Assembly: GCF_016656965.1 (NCBI RefSeq)
Contig: NZ_CP067977.1
Span: 930,001 to 994,000 of the forward strand
Length of the DNA stretch: 64,000 bases
Source: Brevundimonas vitisensis
Lineage (GTDB): Bacteria > Pseudomonadota > Alphaproteobacteria > Caulobacterales > Caulobacteraceae
Direction: 5' to 3'
The notes under the pieces: generated by a model
What the model was told of the DNA's origin: nothing
Seen by the model: the letters and a program-made list of their open reading frames with translations, nothing else
Databases searched by the model: none
In this document: positions 20,901 through 29,693 of the stretch, in pieces
Layout: each line of letters opens with the position of its first letter
Numbering within the stretch: the stretch's first letter is position 1
Made by a program: the position numbers and the translations under genes

Positions 20901-22193
20901 ATCTGGGACCTGTTCTTCGGCGGCGAACGCTCGCTGGAGGGTCAGATCGACGCCGACGCGACCCTGGCGGGCACCCTGAATGCGCCGCGCCTGAACGGCC
21001 GCCTGGACCTGACGGCCGGGGCCTTCCGCGACAATGGCACGGGCCTGCGCCTGGGCGACGTTGTTCTGGCCAGCCGGTTCGACGACGAGGTGGCGGTGAT
21101 CGAGCGCTTTACCGCCACCGACACGGCGGGCGGCACGGTCTCCGGCACCGGTCGCCTGGGTCTGCGCGAAGGCGGCGGATCGACTGCGCGCCTGGACTTC
21201 ACCCGCTTCCGCGTCATCGACAACGAGATCGCCGAAGCCCGCGCCTCGGGTCCATTGACCATCACCCGCGCCACCGACGGCAACATCACCCTGGCCGGTG
21301 AACTGGATATCGACGAGGCCAATATCTCGCCCAACCTGCCCGGTTCCAACGGCATCGTCCGCATGGATGTGATCGAGATCAACCGCCCCGGCGGCAATAC
21401 GGTCGAGGTCGAGGAAGCCGTGGCCCCGGCACCGGGCCCCCAGATCAACCTCGACATCCGGCTGCGCTCGCCCGGCGGCGACGTCCGCGTGGTCGGACGC
21501 GGCCTGAACGTCGAGATGAACGTCCGCGCCACGGTCGGCGGCACCATTTCGGCACCGACGCTGAGCGGCCGGGCCAATGTCGTTCGCGGGGACTACGACT
21601 TCGCTGGCAAGCGGTTCGTCTTCGACGAGGACGGCTATGTCACCCTGTCGACCGATCCTGCCCGCATCATCCTCAGCCTGTCGGCCACGCGCGAGGACCC
21701 GGCCCTGACGGCCACGGTCCGCGTTACCGGCACGGCAGCCAAGCCGGAGATCGAGCTGACCTCCGCCCCGGCCCTGCCCCAGGACGAAATCCTGTCGCAG
21801 GTCCTGTTCGGACGATCGGCGTCACAGCTGTCGGCGTTCGAGGCGGCGCAGCTGGGCTCGGGCGTGGCGTCGCTGGCCGGCGGTGCGGGCTTTGACGTAC
21901 TGGGCAATCTGCGTGAACTCGCCGGTCTGGACCGGCTGTCGTTCGGGGGCGAGGCCTCGGCCATCACGGTGGCGGGCGGTCGCTACATCACCGACGACGT
22001 CTATCTGGAGATCATCGGCGGGGGCGAAGGCGGGGCTGCGGTCAATGTCGAATGGCAGGTGCGCCGCAATGTGACCGTCAGCTCCAGCTTCGGCGGTCAG
22101 GGTCAGGCCACCCTATCGGTGCGCTGGCGCCGCGAAAGCGGCCGGCCGGACGGTCGCACCGACCGCCGACCGAACCGCAACGCCCAGCGTTAG
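17955..22193 (+). CDS. tamB: Translocation/assembly module protein TamB
   Basis: Large inner-membrane-anchored AsmA-like protein of 1412 residues, thought to form a long beta-taco bridge across the periplasm with TamA. One N-terminal transmembrane helix (about residues 28-52) is followed by a very long beta-strand-rich, glycine-rich periplasmic part, and the C-terminal TamB (DUF490) domain with DEILSQVLFGRSASQLS near residues 1277-1293. The TTG start overlaps the tamA stop, fixing both start and coupling. The length is typical for the family. The C-terminus is arginine-rich (RPDGRTDRRPNR). Confidence 0.93.
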   Translation: MTDQPDIVETPDTPAEVERKKRTRLQALAFFGGIAAAAIVALLVVALVGGRMYLLSGPGRELVTGFLAGKKIGSYGRISVEGLSGDIFDDFRIARVTVTDAEGVWLDATNVRVDWSYLPLIARRFHATEISADRIRLIRRPIVEVSDDPPGSMPLDIDIDKLSADVELLEGFSQEYGRWKLTGDANVPRRGDKSASLNAYSVNRPGDFLRISATLGDSIDQLRLNLRANEAQGGPLAGALGYSPDEPFFATAIVNGEVIDAVVRTGDFVPLTVKGRYNGDTGLKVSGYFDFSGSDLLQPFVDRIGRTARFGLATVPSKREGYQGIGWRLISDNLNSNASGTLRVSDRSVPDGIRIEVSTPSLTRLAGTPVAGPAAYSAVFTGNQSDWKLDGQVSLNGADLASYRATRLAGPLSIDVNPQAMSVQGDIRGAGGSADGIIGALLGATPRVQFEAARLADGALLLRRVEATGQALSLTGSGSRNLLGGMSFRGRAEITDVGRIQRGARGTFGGPIQAASARTGAPWRLSFDGRGRNLAIGMEELDRLLGRSPRLELAGQLNGGRIELTRGQLTGAAGRASAKGLIEGNGRLRLALDWSAQGPFGVGPVAIDGAMTGNGALTGTIAQPRADLRAAFAQVAAGPLDLTGVDLILSFRKGADASDGRVAMTAGSNYGPARASGNFYLGGDRLRLTDVDLDAGGVQARGAVALSNNFPSSADLAFTARPGAFLTSGQADGRIRLTEGAGSETAIVEVNGRNVKLAGSPYVIRTLRLDGRGTLARLPFTLVTDVGGPTPVQFDGNGVYARDGRAQTVTLSGDGRVREIAFATRSPAVIALAGDGQVVRVDLGIGGGVLLGELRADSRAAILQADLTSVDLGSISPDLRGRVTGKVSLRGAGDDLSGSANVTLDRVRSADAPRGLAVGGTVNATLVDNRLRIVADARSNGAVEASADVTLPVVASAAPLRLAIDRTGAMSGQVSAKGQIQPIWDLFFGGERSLEGQIDADATLAGTLNAPRLNGRLDLTAGAFRDNGTGLRLGDVVLASRFDDEVAVIERFTATDTAGGTVSGTGRLGLREGGGSTARLDFTRFRVIDNEIAEARASGPLTITRATDGNITLAGELDIDEANISPNLPGSNGIVRMDVIEINRPGGNTVEVEEAVAPAPGPQINLDIRLRSPGGDVRVVGRGLNVEMNVRATVGGTISAPTLSGRANVVRGDYDFAGKRFVFDEDGYVTLSTDPARIILSLSATREDPALTATVRVTGTAAKPEIELTSAPALPQDEILSQVLFGRSASQLSAFEAAQLGSGVASLAGGAGFDVLGNLRELAGLDRLSFGGEASAITVAGGRYITDDVYLEIIGGGEGGAAVNVEWQVRRNVTVSSSFGGQGQATLSVRWRRESGRPDGRTDRRPNRNAQR

Positions 22194-22729
22194 TCGCGGA
22201 TCTTGTACTTGCCGAGGGCCGCAGCGCCGCGAATGCCCGAAATGTGGAACACGGCACCCAGCACCATCACGATTATGCCCAGGATCAGGTTCCAAAGGGG
22301 CGAGGAGGCGGAGACGCTCGCGTCCATACCCAGCTGCACCGTGCCCAATGACCCCAACAGACCATAGGCCGTAAGCAGCAGGAAGATGATCGGGATCACG
22401 ATGTTGGGCTTGGCCCACTGCCAGAAGGCCAGACCCAGCTGAATGACCACGATGGCTCCTGCGATCCATGGCATGGCATCGGCCGCGCCTCCGACCATGG
22501 ACTGCACCATCTCGGCGGACTCGGCAGGCTGGCCCGCAGACTGCGCCGCCGCCGCCTCCACCATGGCCGCGCGCATCGTTTCCATATTGGCGGCCAGCAA
22601 GGCCACCCCGATCGCCCCGTGAACCGCAGAGATCACAAGCGCAACCGCGCTGGCACGCGCCTTCTGCCTGGCCTCAGGTTCGGTTGTCGGGGCGTCGAGC
22701 GGGTTCAGCGCCTTGATCCAGCTGCTCAT
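22190..22729 (-). CDS. Four-helix membrane protein, unknown function
   Basis: Hypothetical integral membrane protein of 179 residues with hydrophobic helices near residues 26-47, 86-104, 109-130 and 145-168. The N-terminus is charged and cytoplasmic-looking, and a loop rich in Ala, Glu and Met lies between helices 1 and 2. AGGAGA precedes the ATG on the coding strand. Its stop overlaps the convergent tamB stop by 4 nt. No family recognised. Confidence 0.72.
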   Translation of the reverse strand: MSSWIKALNPLDAPTTEPEARQKARASAVALVISAVHGAIGVALLAANMETMRAAMVEAAAAQSAGQPAESAEMVQSMVGGAADAMPWIAGAIVVIQLGLAFWQWAKPNIVIPIIFLLLTAYGLLGSLGTVQLGMDASVSASSPLWNLILGIIVMVLGAVFHISGIRGAAALGKYKIRD

Positions 22730-22850
22730 GATGGGTCTCCTCCCAGGATTAGGCGGTCAGGCTAGCGCGACGCGACCGCGCCGCGAAGGGAGAAACTTGC
22801 CTCATTCCCCCGCCTTCACCTTTCAGGTTCACCCGTCTAGGGTCCGACCC

Positions 22851-24101
22851 ATGCGGATTCTTCCCCAGGACCAGACGGTTCTCGACCATGTCGGGCGCGC
22901 CGAAACGGCCATTATCGAGCGCGCCGTGCGCTGGTCCCAGGTCAACTCCGGCAGCCGTAACGCCGAAGGGCTGAACGCGGTCCTGGACCTGCTGGAAGCT
23001 GAAGCGGGCACGCTGTGCGCCGATGTCACGCGCATTCCCACCGCCGGCTCGACGACCATCGGCGACGACGGCAGCGTGCGGGCCGAGGCCCATGCCGATG
23101 CCCTGAAGATCACGGCCAGACCGGATGCCCCCATTCAGGTCGTGCTGACCGGCCACTACGACACCGTCTTTCCTGCCGAATCCGGCTTCCAGTCTGTGGT
23201 CACCCGCCCCGATGGGGCGCTGAACGGCCCCGGCATCGCCGACATGAAGGGCGGCATCTCGGTCATGCTGGCGGCGCTGGAGGCGTTCGAGACCCATCCC
23301 GACCGCGACCGCGTCGGCTGGACCGTCCTGTTGTCCCCGGATGAGGAGATCGGCTCGCCGGCCTCGGCCCCCCTGCTGGCACAGCTGGGGGCGGCGGGCC
23401 ATGTCGGCCTGACCTATGAGCCGGCCCTGGCCGACGGCACCCTGGCCGGGGCGCGCAAGGGCAGCGGCAACTATCACCTGATCGTCACCGGAAAGGCCGC
23501 CCATGCGGGCCGGGCCTTTCACGAGGGGGCCAATGCGGTGGCCGGGGCGGCCATCATCGCTGCAGCCCTGCACGGACTGAACGGACGGCGCGAGGGTGTC
23601 ACGGTCAATGTCGCCCGGATCAGCGGCGGCGGGGCCCTGAACGTCGTGGCCGACAATGCCGTGGTCCGGTTCAACGTCCGCGTGCCCGACGCCCAGAGTG
23701 CCGCCTGGATCACCGATGCGGTGGCCGAGATCGTCGCGTCGCCGCCCTTTCCGGGCCTGACCCTGGACCTTCACGGCGGCATGACCCGCGCGCCCAAGCC
23801 GATGGACGCCAGCCAGACGGCCCTGTTCGAGGCCGTGCGCCGGACCGGGGCCCTGCTGGGCCAGCCCATCGCCTGGACCCCTTCTGGCGGAGTCTGCGAG
23901 GGCAACAACCTGCATGCGGCGGGCCTGCCCAACATCGACACCCTGGGCGTGCGCGGCGGCGACATCCATTCGGACCGCGAGTTCGCCTGGCCTGACAGCT
24001 TTGCCGAACGCGCCCGGCTCAGTGCCCTGATCCTGTGCAAGATCGCCTCGGGCGAGATCGATGCCGTGGCGCTGAAGCGCCTGCGCCTGGAGACGATGTA
24101 G
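22851..24101 (+). CDS. M20-family metallopeptidase/deacylase linked to the ast genes
   Basis: A 416-residue zinc hydrolase of the M20 family, closest in layout to glutamate carboxypeptidase G2. Metal and catalytic residues are present: H102 and D104 (GHYDTV), bridging D131 (GIADMKGG), E165-E166 (PDEEIGS), E190 (TYEPA) and H373 (GDIHSD); a dimerisation domain sits between. It is directly followed, without a gap, by astA, astD and astB. No astE is visible here, so this enzyme is a candidate for removing succinate from N-succinylglutamate. That role is inference from context and chemistry. Confidence 0.85.
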   Translation: MRILPQDQTVLDHVGRAETAIIERAVRWSQVNSGSRNAEGLNAVLDLLEAEAGTLCADVTRIPTAGSTTIGDDGSVRAEAHADALKITARPDAPIQVVLTGHYDTVFPAESGFQSVVTRPDGALNGPGIADMKGGISVMLAALEAFETHPDRDRVGWTVLLSPDEEIGSPASAPLLAQLGAAGHVGLTYEPALADGTLAGARKGSGNYHLIVTGKAAHAGRAFHEGANAVAGAAIIAAALHGLNGRREGVTVNVARISGGGALNVVADNAVVRFNVRVPDAQSAAWITDAVAEIVASPPFPGLTLDLHGGMTRAPKPMDASQTALFEAVRRTGALLGQPIAWTPSGGVCEGNNLHAAGLPNIDTLGVRGGDIHSDREFAWPDSFAERARLSALILCKIASGEIDAVALKRLRLETM

Positions 24102-25109
24102 ATGCTTGTCGTTCGCCCTGCCGGCCCTGCCGATCTGGATTTCCTGCTGGAACTGGCCATCCTGTCCGGCCCCGGCTTCACCAGCCTGCCTGAAGATCCC
24201 GATCAGCTGGCCGAGCGGCTGGATCTCAGCCGCGACAGCTTCGAAGGGTCCATCCCGGCTCAGGAACGCTGGTACACCCTCATGCTGGAGGAGACCGAGA
24301 CCGGTGACGTCGACGGCATCGCCTCGGTCAAGGCGGCGGTGGGGTTGAAGCGGCCCTTCTTCTCGTTCCGGGTCAACAGCAACACCTCCTCCTCGCCATC
24401 TCTGAACATCCGGCTGGATCACCAGACCCTGGTTCTGGTCAATGAATGCACCGGCTGGTCCGAGGTGGGCTCGCTGTTCCTGAAGGCGGACCGGCGCAAG
24501 GGCGGGGCCGGACGGCTGCTCAGCCAGTCGCGCTACATGCTGATCGGGGCCCAGCCGGACCTGTTCGCCGAGACGGTGCTGGCCGAGCTGCGCGGGGTCT
24601 TCACCCCGGACGGAGCCTGTCCCTTCTGGGACCATGTGGCCCACAAATTCTTTCCCATGCCGTTCGACGATGCCGACATGATGACCGGCTCGACAGACAA
24701 GCAGTTCATCCTGGATCTGGCCCCGCGCCATCCCATCTATGTCGAGTTGTTGCCCGAGCCTGCGCGTGCCGTGATCGGCAAGGTCCACCCTCAGGGCGTT
24801 CCGGCGATGGCCCTGCTGGAATCGGAAGGCTTCCGGCCCAACGGCCTGATCGACATCTTCGATGCAGGCCCGACGGTGTCGTGCGCCCGCGATCATATCC
24901 GCACCGTCCGCGATGCGCGGCAGATGACCGTAGCCATCGCTCCGACGATCGAGGCCGAGTTGCCGTCCCTGATCTCCACCGACAGCGTCGGGGGCTTCCG
25001 CGCCGTGCGTCAGCGCGCCCATGTCGAAGGCGATACCGCCACCCTGACCCCCGAAACCGCCGAGGCGCTGAGGGTCAGGGCGGGCGACACTGTCCGCGTG
25101 AAAAGCTGA
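24102..25109 (+). CDS. astA: Arginine N-succinyltransferase AstA
   Basis: First enzyme of the arginine succinyltransferase (AST) catabolic pathway: succinyl-CoA plus L-arginine gives N2-succinylarginine. 335 residues, with the usual opening VVRPAGPADLDFLLELA and family-typical blocks FFSFRVNS, TLVLVNECTGWSEVGSLFL and the helix DADMMTGS. The ATG follows the M20 gene stop with no gap. The C-terminal third is shorter and more divergent, as is usual in AstA. Confidence 0.94.
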   Translation: MLVVRPAGPADLDFLLELAILSGPGFTSLPEDPDQLAERLDLSRDSFEGSIPAQERWYTLMLEETETGDVDGIASVKAAVGLKRPFFSFRVNSNTSSSPSLNIRLDHQTLVLVNECTGWSEVGSLFLKADRRKGGAGRLLSQSRYMLIGAQPDLFAETVLAELRGVFTPDGACPFWDHVAHKFFPMPFDDADMMTGSTDKQFILDLAPRHPIYVELLPEPARAVIGKVHPQGVPAMALLESEGFRPNGLIDIFDAGPTVSCARDHIRTVRDARQMTVAIAPTIEAELPSLISTDSVGGFRAVRQRAHVEGDTATLTPETAEALRVRAGDTVRVKS

Positions 25110-25117
25110 GAAAGCCG

Positions 25118-26536
25118 ATGACCAAGTTTCAGTCCATCGATCCCGCTACCGGCGAAGCCGTCTGGGAAGGCCGCAACGCCGAGGTCGCAGAGGTCGAGGT
25201 CGCCGTCGTGCGGGCCCGCTATGCGCTCAACGACTGGGCTGACCGGCCGCGCCAGGACCGCATCGACGCCATGAAGCGCTATCAGTCCGTGCTCAAGGAC
25301 CGCGCGCCACAGATCGCGGAAGCCATCAGCCGCGAAACCGGCAAGGCGCTGTGGGAGACCACCACCGAGGTCCAGGCCATGCAGGGCAAGGTCGATATCT
25401 CGATCCGCGCCTATGACGAACGCACCGGCGAGCGCGAGACCCAGACCGGCTTCGGCCGCGCCGTCCTGCGCCATCGTCCGCACGGGGTGGCGGCGGTGCT
25501 GGGCCCCTTCAACTTTCCCGGCCACCTGCCCAATGGCCATATCGTCCCGGCCCTGCTGGCAGGGGACACGGTGGTGTTCAAGCCTTCTGAAGAGACGCCC
25601 TGGACCGGCCAGCTGATGGCCGAATGCCTGGAGGCGGCGGACCTGCCCAAACACGTCTTCAACCTGGTGCAGGGCGGACGCGACGTGGGTGCCACTCTGC
25701 TGCAGCAACGCATCGATGCCCTGATGTTCACCGGTTCCGGCAATGCCGGGGCCCATTTCCGCAAGCTGTTCGCCGACAGACCCCGCGTGATCCTGGCGCT
25801 GGAGCTGGGCGGCAACAATCCCCTGGTGGTCTGGGATGCGGCCGACGCCGAGGCTGTGGCCGGGATCATCGTGCAGTCAGCGTTCGTGACGACGGGCCAG
25901 CGCTGCAGCTGCGCCCGCCGCCTGATTGTGCCCGAGGGCCCTCAGGGTGACGCCATTGTCGACGCGGTCGTCGCCATGGTCGACCGGTTGATCTTCGCGC
26001 CCTGGAACAGCACGCCTGAACCCTATGCCGGGCCGCTGATCTCGGAAGCAGCCGCCCAGGGCGCGCTCAAGGCCTTGCAGGATCGCATCGACATGGGCGC
26101 GCGGGTCATCCGCGCCTCCGGCCCCGTGGCTGGCCGGTCCGCCGCCTTCGTCCAGCCCGCCATCATCGATGTGACGGGGATCAAGGTGCCGGACGAGGAG
26201 ATGTTCGCGCCCTTCCTGTCGGTAACCCGCGTCGCCACGTTTGAGGACGCGGTCGCCGCCGCCAATGACACGCGGTACGGCCTGTCCGCCGGTCTGGTCA
26301 GCGACGATCCGGCGAACTGGGACCACTTCATCCGCCGCATCCACGCCGGGGTCGTCAACTTCAACCGCCCGACCACGGGGGCCGCTGGCGACATGCCCTT
26401 CGGCGGCCTGGGCAAGAGCGGCAACCACCGCCCCAGCGCCTATTACGCCGCCGACTACTGCGCCTATCCGGTTGCCAGCTTCGAGGCGGGGGCGGTGAAG
26501 AACATCGAGGGCGAGATCAAGGGGTTGCGGGGATGA
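25118..26536 (+). CDS. astD: Succinylglutamate-semialdehyde dehydrogenase AstD
   Basis: NAD-dependent aldehyde dehydrogenase for the fourth AST step, oxidising N-succinylglutamate semialdehyde to N-succinylglutamate. 472 residues. Visible are the nucleotide-binding GPFNFPGHLPNGHI (about residues 132-145), the general base Glu in LALELGGNNP, and the catalytic Cys in TTGQRCSCARR near residue 264. It starts eight bases after astA and overlaps the next small gene by 4 nt. Confidence 0.94.
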   Translation: MTKFQSIDPATGEAVWEGRNAEVAEVEVAVVRARYALNDWADRPRQDRIDAMKRYQSVLKDRAPQIAEAISRETGKALWETTTEVQAMQGKVDISIRAYDERTGERETQTGFGRAVLRHRPHGVAAVLGPFNFPGHLPNGHIVPALLAGDTVVFKPSEETPWTGQLMAECLEAADLPKHVFNLVQGGRDVGATLLQQRIDALMFTGSGNAGAHFRKLFADRPRVILALELGGNNPLVVWDAADAEAVAGIIVQSAFVTTGQRCSCARRLIVPEGPQGDAIVDAVVAMVDRLIFAPWNSTPEPYAGPLISEAAAQGALKALQDRIDMGARVIRASGPVAGRSAAFVQPAIIDVTGIKVPDEEMFAPFLSVTRVATFEDAVAAANDTRYGLSAGLVSDDPANWDHFIRRIHAGVVNFNRPTTGAAGDMPFGGLGKSGNHRPSAYYAADYCAYPVASFEAGAVKNIEGEIKGLRG

Positions 26537-26841
26537 AGCGGAGGATTGGTCCAGAGCCTCTCGCCTCCCGTCTTCGCCCCGCGATAATTTTGACGATTAC
26601 CTGCGGGGGACTTTCGGGCTTGCTCATGGGGTTCTATGCGCTGATGGGGAGCGATCGCTTCAACATCTACAGCGGCTGTGCTGTATTCGGGTCCCTGATG
26701 GCGGTGGGGATGATCCAGGCTCTTCGCAATCGCACCTACCTCACCGCTGGGGCCCTAGTTGTTCTCACCGCAGTGGTGATGGGCGTATCGATCTGGATTT
26801 CCCGGATGTCGACTCCCACCGTCTGGATTGTCCCCAATTGA
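26533..26841 (+). CDS. Small membrane protein inserted in the ast operon
   Basis: Hypothetical 102-residue protein with about three hydrophobic helices (residues ~16-38, 45-62, 70-90). It overlaps astD at its start (ATGA) and astB at its end (TTGA), each by 4 nt, so it is translated as part of the operon. Codon use is slightly less GC-biased than its neighbours (several ATT, TTG and ATC-rich stretches), which may point to later insertion. It could help arginine uptake or be unrelated; nothing in the sequence decides. Confidence 0.72.
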   Translation: MKRRIGPEPLASRLRPAIILTITCGGLSGLLMGFYALMGSDRFNIYSGCAVFGSLMAVGMIQALRNRTYLTAGALVVLTAVVMGVSIWISRMSTPTVWIVPN

Positions 26842-28172
26842 CCCCCGCCATCGAAGCCAACGCCGACGGCCTGATCGGCCCGACGCATTCCTATGCGGGC
26901 CTCAGCCCCGGCAACCTGGCGTCCAGCCTGAATGCGGGCGAGGCGTCGAACCCCCGCGCGGCCGTCCTGCAGGGTCTGGACAAGATGAAGACCCTGGCGG
27001 ATCTGGGTCTGCCGCAGTTCGTCCTGCCCCCGCATGAGCGGCCGAACATCCCCTTCCTGCGGACCCTGGGCTTCACCGGTTCCGACGCCCAGGTGCTGGA
27101 ACAGGCCTGGAAGGACGCGCCATCCTTTGCCGCCGCCGCCTGTTCGGCCAGTCCCATGTGGGCCGCCAATGCCGCGACGGTGACCCCGTCCGCCGACAGC
27201 GCCGACGGCCGCGTCCACTTCACCCCCGCCAACCTGGTCACCAACCTGCATCGCTCGCTGGAGCATCAACAGACGAAGCGGGCGCTGGATGCCCTCTTCC
27301 CGGACCGGGACCGGTTCGCGGTCCACGACGCCCTGCCCTCGGTGGCGCATCTGGCCGACGAGGGCGCGGCCAACCACGTCCGGCTGTGTGCCGACCACGG
27401 CACGCCGGGGGTCAATCTGCTGGTCTGGGGACGCGAGGCCTATGAGCCGTGGACCGGTCCCTATCCGGCCCGTCAGACCTTCGAGGCGTCACAGGCCATC
27501 GCCCGCCGCCATGGGGCCAGCGGCGCCGTTCTGGCCCGGCAGTCGCGCGCGGCCATTGCGGGTGGCACCTTCCACAACGACGTGGTCTGCGTCGGCGCGC
27601 TGGAGACCCTGTTCCATCACGAGCTGGCGTTTGAAGACACCGCCGCGACCCATGCCGCCATCCGTGCGGCGGCTAAAGGGTTCGAGCCAATCTTCGTCCA
27701 GGTCTCCCTGGCCGACCTGCCGCTGGCCGACGCCATCTCCAGCTATCTGTTCAACTCCATGCTGGTGCAGATTCCCGACCGGGACCGGCTGACTCTGATC
27801 TGTCCCACCGAGACCCGCGACAACCCGCGCAGCGATGCGGTCGCGCAGTCCCTGGCCGCATCCAACGGCCCCATCGGCGCGGTCGAATATGTCGATGTCC
27901 GCCAGTCCATGCGAAACGGCGGCGGCCCCGCCTGCCTGCGCCTTCGCGTGGTCCTGACCGAGGCGGAACAGGCCGCGGCCAATCCGGCCATGCGGCTGAC
28001 CGAAGACCTCTATGCGCGGCTGTCCGCCTGGGGGGCTACCCACTACCGCGACCAGCTGACGCCCGCCGACCTGGCCGATCCCGCCCTGCTGGACGAAAGC
28101 CGCAGCGCCCTGGACGCACTGACCCAAATCCTTGACCTGGGCGGCGGCTTCTATCCGTTTCAGCGGGTCTAG
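26838..28172 (+). CDS. astB: N-succinylarginine dihydrolase AstB
   Basis: Second AST enzyme: hydrolyses N2-succinylarginine to N2-succinylornithine, two ammonia and CO2. 444 residues from a TTG start that overlaps the preceding stop. Typical blocks are NADGLIGPTHSYAGLSPGN at the start, SSPMWAANAATV-like ASPMWAANAATVTPS, FHNDVVCVG with the catalytic His, and NGGGPACLRLRVVL with the catalytic Cys near the C-terminus. astC and astE are not in this window; a general N-acetylornithine aminotransferase could serve as AstC. Confidence 0.94.
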   Translation: MTPAIEANADGLIGPTHSYAGLSPGNLASSLNAGEASNPRAAVLQGLDKMKTLADLGLPQFVLPPHERPNIPFLRTLGFTGSDAQVLEQAWKDAPSFAAAACSASPMWAANAATVTPSADSADGRVHFTPANLVTNLHRSLEHQQTKRALDALFPDRDRFAVHDALPSVAHLADEGAANHVRLCADHGTPGVNLLVWGREAYEPWTGPYPARQTFEASQAIARRHGASGAVLARQSRAAIAGGTFHNDVVCVGALETLFHHELAFEDTAATHAAIRAAAKGFEPIFVQVSLADLPLADAISSYLFNSMLVQIPDRDRLTLICPTETRDNPRSDAVAQSLAASNGPIGAVEYVDVRQSMRNGGGPACLRLRVVLTEAEQAAANPAMRLTEDLYARLSAWGATHYRDQLTPADLADPALLDESRSALDALTQILDLGGGFYPFQRV

Positions 28173-28708
28173 CGCAGGGTCGTCGACGCCAGGATCGTGT
28201 CCACCGCGTCATCAGCGGTGGAAGCCATGGTGGAACGGCCCGCGACCATGAACTGCAACAGCGGCGCATCGAGAGTGCACAGCGCATCGCCGGCCAGGGC
28301 GGGAACATCGTCGCGGTGTACGCACAGGAACTGTGCCGGGCCACTGGCCAGCGTCTTGGTGTGGGTCCTGATCTGAGCTCCCCGCTGTTCCGGCGTCAGA
28401 TCGGGCCACCATTCCTCGGTCGAGAAGATCAGGAACTGGCGGGGCGTCACGCGACCCGCCTGAAGCACGGCAACGATCGCACCCGTTGCCCGGACGGTCC
28501 GCGCCGCGCCCGTTGTCGCTCCCACCCGGCAGGTCAGATCAGCCCCAACCGTGCTCTGGCCGTTCAGCCGAACCGGCGCATCACAATGGGCGACCGTATT
28601 TGGCAAGGTGAGGGTCTGGCCGTTGGGCAGGGTGTGGGCGAACACCTGTGCCTGGGCCGCGCCGGCGAGGCCAAGTGACAACGCGCCCGCCAAGATCCAC
28701 GCCTTCAT
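28169..28708 (-). CDS. Secreted protein, unknown function
   Basis: Hypothetical periplasmic protein of 179 residues. A clear signal peptide (MKAWILAGALSLGLAGAAQA-Q) precedes a mature part with four cysteines that could form two disulfides (in HCDAPV, LTCRV, FLCVH and LCTLD). It is convergent with astB, with a 4-nt overlap of stops, and 82 bases after phhA on the same strand. No family recognised. Confidence 0.7.
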   Translation of the reverse strand: MKAWILAGALSLGLAGAAQAQVFAHTLPNGQTLTLPNTVAHCDAPVRLNGQSTVGADLTCRVGATTGAARTVRATGAIVAVLQAGRVTPRQFLIFSTEEWWPDLTPEQRGAQIRTHTKTLASGPAQFLCVHRDDVPALAGDALCTLDAPLLQFMVAGRSTMASTADDAVDTILASTTLR

Positions 28709-28790
28709 TTGCCGCTCCTGTCCTGATCAGCGGATCATGCCCTATCGCACGACTGTTCGGCAGGTCACGACCGGCTGGCGTCAGAGATCG

Positions 28791-29666
28791 TCAGGCCGCG
28801 AACCGCCCACCCCTGGCGGCATAGGCCTGGGTGCCCCGCGTGAAGACCCGGTCCGTCGGCAGGACGGCGTCTATCGCGATGTCGGTCGTGCCTTTCAGCC
28901 GCTCATAGACGGGGGCGAAATCCTTCAGCGTCTCGTCCTTGAGTGCCTCGATCGAGGGGATGACGAAATAGACCTGCTGGAAGTCGTCGATCCGGTAGAG
29001 GGTCCGCATGACCCGTTCTAGATCGAAGCCGATCCGGTTCGGTGACGGGTCCTCGACCGCGAAAACGCTCTCGGTCGCCGACGAAACGATACCGGCACCG
29101 TAAATGCGCAGTCCCTTTGCCGTTTCCATCAGGCCGAACTCGACCGTGTACCAGTACAGCCGCGCCAGATGGGCCAGCATCCCCAGCGACGCCGCGCGCT
29201 GTCCGCCCTGGCCATAGGCCTGCATATAGGCGGCGAAATCCGGGTCGGTCAGCATGGGCACATGGCCGAAGACGTCGTGGAAGATGTCCGGCTCCTGCAG
29301 ATAGTCCAGCTGGTCCGGCTTGCGGATGAACTGGCCCGAGGGGAACCGCTTGTTGGCCAGATGGTCGAAAAAGACCGCATCAGGCACCAGGCCCGGCACA
29401 CAGACGACGGTCCAGCCGGTCAGGGCCTGCAGCTTGGGGTTCATCACCGAGAAATCGGGGATCCCGCCCGTATTCAGGTCCAGCGCCTTCAGCCCGTTCA
29501 TAAAGGCATCGGCGGCCCGGCCGGGCAGAATGGTCATCTGACGAGCATACAGGGTGTCCCACGTCTGATGCTCAACAGCCGTATAGGCCTCCCAGTCCTG
29601 CGGGATGGTCCAGTCAGCGGCAGCCCCCGGCGGCGGTTCCTGAAAGACGTGCTCGAAGTCGGACAT
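28791..29666 (-). CDS. phhA: Phenylalanine 4-monooxygenase (hydroxylase)
   Basis: Tetrahydropterin-dependent, non-haem iron enzyme turning phenylalanine into tyrosine. 291 residues, the usual size for bacterial monomeric forms. Iron ligands H130 and H135 (DIFHDVFGHVPML) and E176 (YTVEFGL) are present, as is the pterin-binding region RFPSGQFIRKPDQLDYLQEPD. No phhB (pterin dehydratase) is adjacent. hspQ lies 27 bases upstream on the same strand and may share its transcript. Confidence 0.95.
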   Translation of the reverse strand: MSDFEHVFQEPPPGAAADWTIPQDWEAYTAVEHQTWDTLYARQMTILPGRAADAFMNGLKALDLNTGGIPDFSVMNPKLQALTGWTVVCVPGLVPDAVFFDHLANKRFPSGQFIRKPDQLDYLQEPDIFHDVFGHVPMLTDPDFAAYMQAYGQGGQRAASLGMLAHLARLYWYTVEFGLMETAKGLRIYGAGIVSSATESVFAVEDPSPNRIGFDLERVMRTLYRIDDFQQVYFVIPSIEALKDETLKDFAPVYERLKGTTDIAIDAVLPTDRVFTRGTQAYAARGGRFAA

Positions 29667-29693
29667 GGGGCCAGTCTAGTCCTCGACGCGAAC

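Noticed and set aside
22749..25022. 757-codon minus-strand frame across the M20 and astA genes
   Set aside because: Spans two well-supported genes on the other strand and has no domain.
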